Under the pieces are notes generated by a model. It worked only from the letters and a program-made list of their open reading frames with translations, was not told the origin of the DNA and did no database searches. Below are positions 16,840-28,082 of a DNA stretch of 37,649 bases, one piece after another. Made by a program: the position numbers and the translations under genes. Position 1 is the first letter of the stretch; every line of letters begins with the position of its first letter. Source of the DNA: Myxococcales bacterium (lineage in GTDB: Bacteria; Myxococcota_A; Polyangia; Polyangiales; Houyiibacteriaceae); NCBI GenBank assembly GCA_019637115.1, contig JAHBWH010000070.1:1-37649 (forward strand), in the 5' to 3' direction.

Positions 16840-17462
16840 GCGCGAGGCTCGTGAGCGGGAGGTCTCCGCGGTTGCTCTGGATCACGCCCGCCGAAGGCTC
16901 GCTCGCGGCGATGCGGCAGGCGCTGGAGCGCGAGCTCCTCGCCCTGGGAGACGACAAGGACACGCGCGAGCTCGTCGTGCTGCTTCGCCGCCCCGCCGCG
17001 AGCACACGCGGGCTCCTCGAGGAGGGGAGGGCGCTCTCGGCCACGGGCGCGCCGCTCCTCGTCAGCCGCCGCGTCGACGTCGCGCTGGCGCTCGGGGCGC
17101 TCGGCGTGCACCTGCCCGAGCGCGGCGTGTCTGTGGGCGACGCGCGCGCGCTCCTCGGTCCGGCCAAATGGATCGGCGTGTCTCGGCACGACCGCGCGGG
17201 CCTCACGGCCGCCGCGGCGGAGGGCGCCGACTACGCGACCCTCTCGCCCTTCGCGGCGACGCCTGGCAAGGGCACGCCGCTCGGGGCGGCCGCGTTCGCG
17301 CGAGCGCGCGCCGGGATCGCGATGCCCGTGCTGGCGCTCGGCGGGATCGACGCCGCCGTGGGCCGAGAGGCGCTCGCAGCAGGCGCCGACGGCCTCGCGT
17401 TCATCCGCGCCGGCGCGGAGCTCGCGGCGCTGCGCGCGCTCCTCCAGCCGAAGCGTGCGTAG
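16836..17462 (+). CDS. thiE: thiamine phosphate synthase / TenI-like protein
   Basis: 208 aa, ThiE/TenI TIM-barrel family. ThiE joins hydroxymethylpyrimidine diphosphate to thiazole phosphate. VHLPERGVSVGDAR, KWIGVSRHD, EGADYATLSPFAATPGKGTPLG and PVLALGGIDA follow the family order. The usual N-terminal QLRxK pyrimidine-diphosphate motif appears as LLRRPAAS, so a TenI-type (thiazole tautomerase) role cannot be excluded. Coupling to thiG supports a thiamine role either way. GTG 16836 overlaps the previous stop; GTG 16851 is an alternative. Confidence 0.8.
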   Translation: MSARLVSGRSPRLLWITPAEGSLAAMRQALERELLALGDDKDTRELVVLLRRPAASTRGLLEEGRALSATGAPLLVSRRVDVALALGALGVHLPERGVSVGDARALLGPAKWIGVSRHDRAGLTAAAAEGADYATLSPFAATPGKGTPLGAAAFARARAGIAMPVLALGGIDAAVGREALAAGADGLAFIRAGAELAALRALLQPKRA

Positions 17463-17515
17463 ACCCCGCCGCGCCCGGAAGCGCCGAACGAGAGGCGAAC
17501 CGGCTGAGGTCGAAC

Positions 17516-17740
17516 CATCACGAGCGAGCGGCGCCGTGTGGACGCTGCGGCGCGCCTCCTGCGTGCCGGTCGCAGCTCAGTGCATGACGAGCGCGCGGCG
17601 CGACGCGGGGCCTCCGACGTGCGGGCGCAGCAGAGCATCACGAGCGCGCGGCGCGACGCGGGCCGGGCCCGCCTAGCGCGGGCCCTGCTGCGTGCGGGAC
17701 GCCGCAGCTCAGAGCATCACGAGCGCGTTGCGGGGACGTC
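17516..17740. repeat. four degenerate direct repeats including the ftsZ-like 3' end
   Basis: CATCACGAGCG-type cores occur at 17516, 17583 (CATGACGAGCG), 17636 and 17715. Each is followed by a similar GCGGCGCGACGCGG stretch, and most are preceded by a (TCG/CCG)CAGCTCAG-like string. The last copy lies in the 3' end of the ftsZ-like gene and codes its final Ala-Leu-Val-Met-Leu. Spacing is 67, 53 and 79 bp. They look like decayed tandem duplications of the gene's end, filling the gap to thiE. Confidence 0.65.
17665..17685. terminator. 8-bp stem hairpin between thiE and the ftsZ-like gene
   Basis: GGGCCCGC-CTAGC-GCGGGCCC is a perfect 8-bp stem with a 5-nt loop in the gap between the convergent thiE and ftsZ-like genes. 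It lies 24 bp past the ftsZ-like stop on the minus strand. It is probably a bidirectional terminator without a U-tract. Confidence 0.55.
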
Positions 17741-18728
17741 GCACGCCGCTCGCGGCGACCGGAGGACGGACCTCCGCTTCGGGCGCGAAGCGCGTCGCCA
17801 CGACGGTGGCCCGCACGCGGCCGACCATCGTTGGATCCGTCACGACACCGAACGAGACGTCGGCGTCGGGGTGCGCCGCGCGCTCGAGGAGCTGCGCGGC
17901 CGCCTCGATCTCGCGGAGCTTCAGGTCCGGGCCCGCCGTCAGGTTCAGCAGCCACGCGCGCGCGCCGTCGATGGCGTCGCTGCTGAGCAGCGGGCTCTGC
18001 ACCGCGCGCGCGACCGCGAGGTCTGCGCCGCCTTCTCGAGCGGTACACTCGCCGAGGCCGAGCACCGCCCGGCCCCCGCCGGTGAGCGTCGAGCGGAGGT
18101 CGGCGAGGTCGAGGTTCACGAGGCCCGGCCGCGTGACGAGCTCGGCGATGCCGCGCACGCCGTCCGAGAGCACCCGGTCGGCTCGCCGGAACGCGTCGCT
18201 GAGCTCCAGGTCCGCGCCGTCACCCTCGAGCAGGCGATCGTTGGCGATGACGAGGAGGGCGTCCACGCGCGGGGTGAGCGCGGCGAGCCCCTGCGCGGCG
18301 AGCTGCGCGCGCTTGCGGCCCTCGAAGCGGAAGGGCGTGGTCACGACGCCGACGGTGAGGGCGCCGCGCTCGCGCGCGACCTCCGCGACCACGGGGGCGG
18401 CGCCGGTCCCCGTGCCGCCGCCCATGCCGGCCGTGACGAAGACCAGGTCCGCGTCCGTCAGCACACGGTGCAGCTCTCGGCTCGACGCCTCCGCGGCCTC
18501 CGCCCCGACGCTCGGGCGCCCGCCGGCGCCGAGCCCTCGCGTCAGCGACTCGCCGAGCCGGACCGTCTGCGCCCCCGTCGCGCCCCCGACGTGGGCGAGC
18601 GCTTGCGCGTCGGTGTTGGCCGCGACGAGCCCGACGCCCGCGACCTCGCTCTGGGCCATCGCGACGAGCGCGTTGCCGCCCGCGCCGCCCACGCCGACCA
18701 CCGCCAATCGTGCCTCGAACCGTTTCAC
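17709..18728 (-). CDS. FtsZ-family tubulin-like GTPase, no C-terminal peptide
   Basis: 339 aa. FtsZ polymerises with GTP to form the division ring. The nucleotide-binding start VVGVGGAGGNA, tubulin signature GMGGGTGTGAAP (about 101-112) and synergy-loop NLDLADLR (N205, D207, D210) are intact, so GTP hydrolysis at the dimer interface is expected. The body ends at VRATVVATRF. Only about 24 residues follow, ending RPRNALVML, with no long linker and no conserved (D/E)xPxFLR-type peptide for FtsA or other anchors. It stands alone between thiE and a permease, away from any division cluster. It could be a second FtsZ with a specialised role. GTG 18728 is the start. Confidence 0.87.
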   Translation of the reverse strand: MKRFEARLAVVGVGGAGGNALVAMAQSEVAGVGLVAANTDAQALAHVGGATGAQTVRLGESLTRGLGAGGRPSVGAEAAEASSRELHRVLTDADLVFVTAGMGGGTGTGAAPVVAEVARERGALTVGVVTTPFRFEGRKRAQLAAQGLAALTPRVDALLVIANDRLLEGDGADLELSDAFRRADRVLSDGVRGIAELVTRPGLVNLDLADLRSTLTGGGRAVLGLGECTAREGGADLAVARAVQSPLLSSDAIDGARAWLLNLTAGPDLKLREIEAAAQLLERAAHPDADVSFGVVTDPTMVGRVRATVVATRFAPEAEVRPPVAASGVRRPRNALVML

Positions 18729-18832
18729 ACGTCCGCCCTATCACGGCGTGCTCGGGGGGCGCGAGAAAGCGGCAACCGCCGCCGGGACGGCCGCGAGTCG
18801 CCGCGGGCCATGCTTCGTGGTAGCTCCCGGCC

Positions 18833-20587
18833 GTGTCGAACGACGCGTGGATCACCGCCGCGGTGCTCGTCTCCGTGCTCACGGGGCTCGCGCTCAACCT
18901 CGCGTCGACCGAGCTCTTGCTCTTCGGGGGCCTCATCGTGCTCTTGGTCGGCGGCGTGCTCACCCCGGCCGAGGCCTTCGCGGGCTTCGCGAACCCCGGC
19001 GTGATCACCATCGCCGCCCTCTTCGTCGTCGCGTCGTCGCTCGACCACACCGGCGTGACCGCCCGCGTCTCCCGCCGCCTGCTCGGGGAGAGCGCGAGCC
19101 CCCGCGGTGTCCTCGCGCGCCTCACCTTCCCGGTGATGGGGCTGAGCGGCTTCTTGAACAACACGCCGCTCGTCGCCGGGCTCATCCCGGGGCTGCTCGG
19201 GTGGTGTCGGAGCCGCGGCATCGCCCCCTCGCGCGTGCTCTTGCCGATGAGCTACGCCGCGACCCTCGGCGGCACCCTCACGCTCATCGGGACGAGCACG
19301 AACCTCATCGTGCAAGGCATGGTGCTGCGCTCCGACCGCGCCGACCTCGCGCCCTTCGGCCTCTTCGACATCACCGTGATCGGGTTGCCGGTGGCCACCC
19401 TCGGCGTGCTGCTGCTCATCGCCCTCGCGCCGAAGCTCCTGCCCGAGCGCCGCGCGCCGCTCGCGAACGCCGAGGGGCAGAGCTACACGGGCGAGCTCCG
19501 CGTCCCCGAGCGTTCGGCGCTCGCGGGACGGACGATCGCCGAGGCCGGCTTGCGCGGCCTCGAGGGCGTCTACCTCGCGGACATCCTCCGCGACGGTCGG
19601 CGCATCGCGGCCGTCGGTCCGGAGCAGATCCTGCGGGCGGGAGACCGTCTGATCTTCGTCGGGCGCATCGAGGCCCTGGTGGAGCTGCGCAAGAGCCACG
19701 GGCTCGAGCCGGGGCTGGACAGCGGCGGCGCGGCGTCTCCTCGTCGAATCGTCGAGGCGGTCGTCGCCCCGGGCAACGCGCTCGTCGGCAAGACCATCCG
19801 CGATGGAAATTTTCGCGGGCTCTACGACGCGGTCATCCTCGCCGTGGCGCGGCACGGCGAGCGCATCGCGGGCCGCATCGGCGACCACGAGCTCGCGCCC
19901 GGAGACGTGCTCCTGCTCGAGGCGGCGCACGATCCCGATCGTCTGCCGCGCACGGACTTCTACCTGGTCAGCGAGGTCGACGGAGCCGAGCCGCCCCGCA
20001 CCGATCGCGCCGGGCGCGCCGTGCTCGTGCTCGTCTCTTTGGTCGTCGCGGTGGTCGGCTTCGGCGTCGAGATGCTCGAGGCCGCGCTCGTCGCCGCCGC
20101 CGCCGCGCTCGCGCTCGGCTGCATCCAGCTGCACCAGGCCCGTCGGGCGCTCCAGGGCTCGCTCCTGCTGGCCATCGCCGCGGCGTTCTCGCTCGGCGCG
20201 GCGATGCAGGCCTCCGGCCTCGACGGTGAGCTCGCGAAGCTCGCGCTCGCCGCGGGCGCGACGAGCCCGATGTCGGCCCTCGTCGTGCTCTTCGTCGTCA
20301 TCTCGCTCCTCACCGAGCTCGTCACCAACAACGCGGCGGCCGTCCTGGGCTTTCCGCTCGCGCTCCAGCTCGCCGACCGCTTGGAAGCGAGCCCGGTGCC
20401 CTTCGTCGTGATCGTGATGATGGCCGCCTCGGCGAGCTTCCTGACGCCCATCGGCTACCAGACGAACCTGATGGTCTACGGTCCCGGCGGCTATCGCCTG
20501 CGCGACTACCTCGTGCTCGGCGCGCCGCTCTCGCTCGTCGCGCTGCTCGTCACGGTGCTGCTCGTGCCGGTCTTCTTCCCGTTCTGA
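18833..20587 (+). CDS. SLC13/DASS-type anion permease with two TrkA-C domains
   Basis: 584-aa inner-membrane transporter with about ten or more hydrophobic segments. Two inverted repeats carry the hallmark Asn-Asn/Thr clusters: SGFLNNTPLVAG and LIGTSTNLIVQG in the first half, TELVTNNAAAVLGFP and TPIGYQTNLMV in the second. Between the halves (about 205-375) are two soluble TrkA-C/RCK-C-like domains (AGRTIAEAGLRGLEGVYLADILRDGR; VGKTIRDGNFRGLYDAVILAVARHG) that may sense a ligand. The family moves dicarboxylates, sulfate or other anions with sodium; the exact substrate is not readable. GTG 18833 starts 104 bp from the divergent ftsZ-like gene. Confidence 0.87.
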   Translation: MSNDAWITAAVLVSVLTGLALNLASTELLLFGGLIVLLVGGVLTPAEAFAGFANPGVITIAALFVVASSLDHTGVTARVSRRLLGESASPRGVLARLTFPVMGLSGFLNNTPLVAGLIPGLLGWCRSRGIAPSRVLLPMSYAATLGGTLTLIGTSTNLIVQGMVLRSDRADLAPFGLFDITVIGLPVATLGVLLLIALAPKLLPERRAPLANAEGQSYTGELRVPERSALAGRTIAEAGLRGLEGVYLADILRDGRRIAAVGPEQILRAGDRLIFVGRIEALVELRKSHGLEPGLDSGGAASPRRIVEAVVAPGNALVGKTIRDGNFRGLYDAVILAVARHGERIAGRIGDHELAPGDVLLLEAAHDPDRLPRTDFYLVSEVDGAEPPRTDRAGRAVLVLVSLVVAVVGFGVEMLEAALVAAAAALALGCIQLHQARRALQGSLLLAIAAAFSLGAAMQASGLDGELAKLALAAGATSPMSALVVLFVVISLLTELVTNNAAAVLGFPLALQLADRLEASPVPFVVIVMMAASASFLTPIGYQTNLMVYGPGGYRLRDYLVLGAPLSLVALLVTVLLVPVFFPF

Positions 20588-20662
20588 TGCGCCGAGGTGG
20601 TGAAGGGCGCGTTCGTACCAACTGGCTCGAACTTCCGGGGAGAGCGGCTAAGCTGCCGCGGC

Positions 20663-20863
20663 ATGCGCATCGTGCTCAACGGCGAGCCCCGCGAGGTCGC
20701 CGACGCCATGACGATCCGAGAGCTGCTGGTCGAGCTCGGGCTCGGCGACACGCTCGTCGCCGTGGAGAGGAACGAGGACATCGTGCCGCGAGCCGCGCAC
20801 GCGACGACGTCGCTCGCGGAGGGCGACGCGGTCGAAGTCGTGCACTTCGTCGGCGGGGGCTGA
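20663..20863 (+). CDS. thiS: sulfur carrier protein ThiS
   Basis: 66-aa ubiquitin-like protein: [25 protein letters not shown], a [12 protein letters not shown] turn and a C-terminal VHFVGGG. The terminal Gly-Gly is adenylated and turned into the thiocarboxylate that ThiG uses. ATG 20663 is chosen because it gives the normal family length; an upstream ATG at 20597 would add 22 unrelated residues. It follows the permease by 75 bp and is separated from thiG by 4 kb and four genes. No adenylating ThiF was seen in the window. Confidence 0.88.
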   Translation: MRIVLNGEPREVADAMTIRELLVELGLGDTLVAVERNEDIVPRAAHATTSLAEGDAVEVVHFVGGG

Positions 20864-20873
20864 CGGCGCGCGT

Positions 20874-20914
20874 CGAGTCCCCAATCCGGCGCTCCGCGCT
20901 CGCTTGGGGCCTCG
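20874..20914. terminator. imperfect long hairpin between thiS and the TPR gene
   Basis: CGAG-t-CCCCAA (20874-20884) pairs with TTGGGG-c-CTCG (20904-20914), with an inner GCGC/GCGC stem. It begins 10 bp after the thiS stop, between convergent genes, so it is a likely bidirectional terminator. The rest of the gap to 21038 shows nothing else clear. Confidence 0.5.
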
Positions 20915-21038
20915 ACCTTCTCTCAGGGGCTTCCAAAACGCCCCCTCGGCTGCAGGAGCAAGCTCCCTCCGCCTTCTCCCCACAACGCGCGCCTCTGGCG
21001 CGTCTACGGCGCCTCCCTCACCGGGGCGCTCGTTCGCG

Positions 21039-23918
<2,880 letters not shown>

Positions 23919-23940
23919 TCGGGCGGGGATCCTTGCCGCC

Positions 23941-24014
23941 CCGGGGAACCCGCCGGTCCCCGGTTCAGGGGTCAGGGGTCAGGGGTGAGGGGATGAAGTG
24001 AACGGAAGTTCCGT
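23941..24014 (-). promoter_or_regulatory. hairpin, 7-bp repeats and palindrome upstream of the TPR gene
   Basis: The 294-bp gap between the TPR gene and accC holds CCGGGGA (23941-23947) pairing with TCCCCGG (23957-23963), a run of AGGGGTC-type 7-bp repeats (23964-23992) and a palindrome ACGGAA-g-TTCCGT (24002-24014). All lie 23-96 bp upstream of the TPR start on the minus strand. The palindrome is a plausible repressor site. The remainder up to 24212, downstream of accC, shows only short direct repeats (CCTCGCCCT; CGTTCACC). Confidence 0.4.
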
Positions 24015-24212
24015 GATTTCGGGCCTCCGGGGTGGGTGCAGCATACGAGCGCCGAGGGGAGGGGGTCAACCGGCACGAAGCCTGCCTGTGCGCTTTGGCG
24101 AGGTGGCTTCACGGAGCGCGGGCGCCCTCCGGCGTCGGGGCCGCGGGCTCGTCCTCGCCCTGGGTCCTCGCCCTCGGGTCGCGGACCGAGGATGACTCCC
24201 CGTTCACCCCGT

Positions 24213-26038
<1,826 letters not shown>

Positions 26039-26061
26039 GACTCTCTCGTGGCGCGGGGGGC

Positions 26062-26079
26062 GTCACCTCCCGTGGTGAC
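26062..26079 (-). other. small hairpin between aroQ and accB
   Basis: GTCACC-TCCCGT-GGTGAC is a perfect 6-bp stem directly abutting the aroQ stop codon and 23 bp before accB. It could set relative expression or mark processing in the operon; no U-tract follows. Confidence 0.35.
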
Positions 26080-26535
26080 TCACTCCGTCCCGTCGCGGTC
26101 GGTGAGATAGTCGAGGAGCGCCCGCAAGCCAAGCCCGTAGCTGCGGGCCCCGAACCCGCTGACCTGCCCGACGCAGCGGGGGGCCGTCAGGCTCCGTCGC
26201 CGGATGGGCTCGCGGGCGTGGAGGTTGGAGAGGTGGACCTCGACGCAAGGCAGAGAGACGCCGCCGAGCGCGTCGGCGAGCGCCAGGCTCGTGTGCGTGA
26301 AGGCGCCGGGGTTGAAGACGAGGCCGGCGAAGCCGGCCGCGCTGGCGTCGTGGATCCAATCGAGCAGCACGCCCTCGTGGTTCGACTGACGGCACTCGAC
26401 CTCGGCCCCGAGCGTGCGACCGAGCTCGACGAGGCCCGCGTCGATCGACGCGAGCGTGTCGCGCCCGTAGATCGCGGGCTCTCGGGTGCCGAGCAGGTTC
26501 AGGTTCGGCCCGTGCAGGACGAGGACGCGGCGCAT
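26080..26535 (-). CDS. aroQ: type II 3-dehydroquinate dehydratase
   Basis: 151-aa dodecameric-family enzyme that dehydrates 3-dehydroquinate to 3-dehydroshikimate in the shikimate pathway. [19 protein letters not shown] with the catalytic Tyr, [25 protein letters not shown], and [15 protein letters not shown] with the catalytic His region are present. The aroQ-accB-accC order is common in bacteria. ATG 26535 lies 16 bp after the Roadblock gene. Confidence 0.95.
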   Translation of the reverse strand: MRRVLVLHGPNLNLLGTREPAIYGRDTLASIDAGLVELGRTLGAEVECRQSNHEGVLLDWIHDASAAGFAGLVFNPGAFTHTSLALADALGGVSLPCVEVHLSNLHAREPIRRRSLTAPRCVGQVSGFGARSYGLGLRALLDYLTDRDGTE

Positions 26536-26551
26536 CGCGCGGGCACTCGGG

Positions 26552-26911
26552 TCAGACGAGGTCTGCGAGCAGCTTCTGGCTGCGCGTGCGCAGGAGGAAG
26601 CGGGCCTTGCCGAGGTTCCCGCTGGGCTTCAGCGAGACGGCCACGAAGTACTCGTCGTTGAGCAGGCGGATCACCGTGACCATCCGCTCGGCCTTGATCG
26701 CGACCTCGACCGCCTCGCCCGCCTCGAGCATCTCCGCCGCTTGGCGGATGCTCTTGAGGATCACGCTGTACTCCATGCCGATCGTCTCGACGTCCATGAC
26801 GGCGTCGTCGCGGACGTATTGGTCGACCGGGATTCCGTCGAAGCCCATCAGCAGCCCCGCGACGCCTCCGTCGGTGTTGTCCACGACCTCTTGCAAGACT
26901 TCTCGGAACAT
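26552..26911 (-). CDS. Roadblock/LC7 domain protein
   Basis: 119 aa, cytoplasmic. One Roadblock/LC7 (MglB-like) domain: [32 protein letters not shown] opens the fold, and [42 protein letters not shown] closes it. Such dimers act as GTPase-activating or scaffold partners of small Ras-like GTPases; MglB controls polarity in Myxococcus. No mglA-like GTPase adjoins. GGAGG five bases before ATG 26911 fixes the start; an ATG at 26932 lacks this. It leads the aroQ-accB-accC operon with 16 bp to aroQ. Confidence 0.85.
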   Translation of the reverse strand: MFREVLQEVVDNTDGGVAGLLMGFDGIPVDQYVRDDAVMDVETIGMEYSVILKSIRQAAEMLEAGEAVEVAIKAERMVTVIRLLNDEYFVAVSLKPSGNLGKARFLLRTRSQKLLADLV

Positions 26912-27048
26912 GGGGCCTCCGCGACGGATCACCGCATGGACCGGCGGCTCGCGTCAAGACTTCGGACGCCTCGCCCGCCCAATCCCGACGGGAGGTCGAG
27001 CCGACGAGCGCTTGCCGGGACCCCGCGCCCGCGATAAGCGCGCCCGCG

Positions 27049-27477
27049 ATGTCGCATTCTTTCCCGTCCGAAGCTTGGACCGCGGCCTTCGCCGACGCGG
27101 TGAACGCCAACGAGGTCTACCGCACCCACGGCAAACCTTGGACTCACGGCGCGGTCGCGATGGTCTGCTCCAAGGACGAGTCGCTCGGGCTCGACGACGA
27201 CGTCGGGATGATCCTCGACGTCCACGAGGGCGTGTGCCGCGGCGCCTCGCTCGTCCGAGGGATGGACGCGGTCGCCGAGACCCCCTTCGTGATCGTCGCG
27301 CCCTACGCGCGCTGGAAGCAGGTCATCCGCGGCGAGGTCGACCCCATCAAGGCGATGATGGAGGGCAAGCTCAAGATGACGAAGGGCCACCTGCCGACGA
27401 TGCTCCGCTTCGTCGAGTCGTCTCGCGCGCTCGTCACGAGCGCGACCGCCGTGCCCACGACCTTCCTGGACGAGTGA
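27049..27477 (+). CDS. SCP2 sterol/lipid-binding domain protein
   Basis: 142 aa, no signal peptide. DVGMILDVHEGVCRGASLV, the APYARWKQVIRGEVDPIKAMMEGKLKM segment and the following helices match the SCP2 (sterol carrier protein 2) fold, a cytosolic hydrophobic-ligand binder; the 'xxGKLKxxGD'-like turn appears here as EGKLKMTKGH. It starts divergently from the Roadblock operon, 137 bp away. Its stop overlaps the ATG of the next gene, also 142 aa and SCP2-like. Ligand unknown. Confidence 0.8.
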   Translation: MSHSFPSEAWTAAFADAVNANEVYRTHGKPWTHGAVAMVCSKDESLGLDDDVGMILDVHEGVCRGASLVRGMDAVAETPFVIVAPYARWKQVIRGEVDPIKAMMEGKLKMTKGHLPTMLRFVESSRALVTSATAVPTTFLDE

Positions 27478-27905
27478 TGGAGCCCGCCGTCCACCTCGCC
27501 CCCGGCGCCGAGAACAACGGCTACGCGACGATGGTCGCGCAGCTCCTCCGGCAGGGCCTCGACGAGAGGCCGGAGAAGAAGCCCACGCTCGCGCGCATGA
27601 CCGGGCGCGTCGCGCTGGTCGTCACCGATCTCGGTCTGGTCGTCACGCTCGCGTTCGACCGCGGCCACGTGACCGTCCACGACGGCTTCGCGGGCATCCC
27701 CGACGCCACGGTGCGCGCGTCGAGCGAGTGGCACACCAAGATGAGCCTCGTCGAGCTCGAGCCGCGCTTCGGGCTCCCCGACCCCCGCGGCGCGGTCGCG
27801 CGCGAGGTCTTCGAGGCGTCGAGGAAGGGAGAGATCCAGGTGCATGGCCTGCTCGGCGCGCTCCCCCTCGTCCTCCGGATGACCAAGGTCTTGAGCGTCG
27901 CCTGA
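27477..27905 (+). CDS. second SCP2-like lipid-binding protein
   Basis: 142 aa, beginning at an ATG that overlaps the previous stop (TGATG). ALVVTDLGLVVTLAFDRGHVTVHDGFAGIPDATVRAS is the beta-sheet part of an SCP2-like fold, and ASRKGEIQVHGLLGALPLVLRMTKVL the ligand-pocket helix. It is more divergent than its upstream neighbour. The tight coupling and equal length suggest that the two proteins work as a pair, perhaps a heterodimer; that is inference. It ends at the start of a 12-bp repeat array. Confidence 0.72.
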   Translation: MEPAVHLAPGAENNGYATMVAQLLRQGLDERPEKKPTLARMTGRVALVVTDLGLVVTLAFDRGHVTVHDGFAGIPDATVRASSEWHTKMSLVELEPRFGLPDPRGAVAREVFEASRKGEIQVHGLLGALPLVLRMTKVLSVA

Positions 27906-27911
27906 CCTGGG

Positions 27912-28012
27912 CCCGGACCCGGACCCGGACGCGAACCCGGACGCGAACCCGGACGCGAACCCGGACGCGAACCCGGACGCGAACCCGGACGCGGACCCGG
28001 ACCCGGACGGAC
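27912..28012 (+). repeat. 12-bp/6-bp tandem repeat after the SCP2 pair
   Basis: GACGCGAACCCG occurs five times exactly (27928-27987) and once as GACGCGGACCCG. Hexameric CGGACC-type units flank it on both sides. It lies just downstream of the second SCP2 stop and 70 bp upstream of the lipoprotein start. Confidence 0.9.
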
Positions 28013-28082
28013 GTGGACCCCGGTCCTCAGGCCCACCACGCCGGTGAGCTGATTCCCGTCCGCCGTGGCACCTACGCCCCGG

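Noticed and set aside
27912-28012. CRISPR array
   Set aside because: The units are contiguous 6- or 12-bp tandem repeats without unique spacers, and no cas genes are present. The same holds for the 13-bp and 18-bp arrays.
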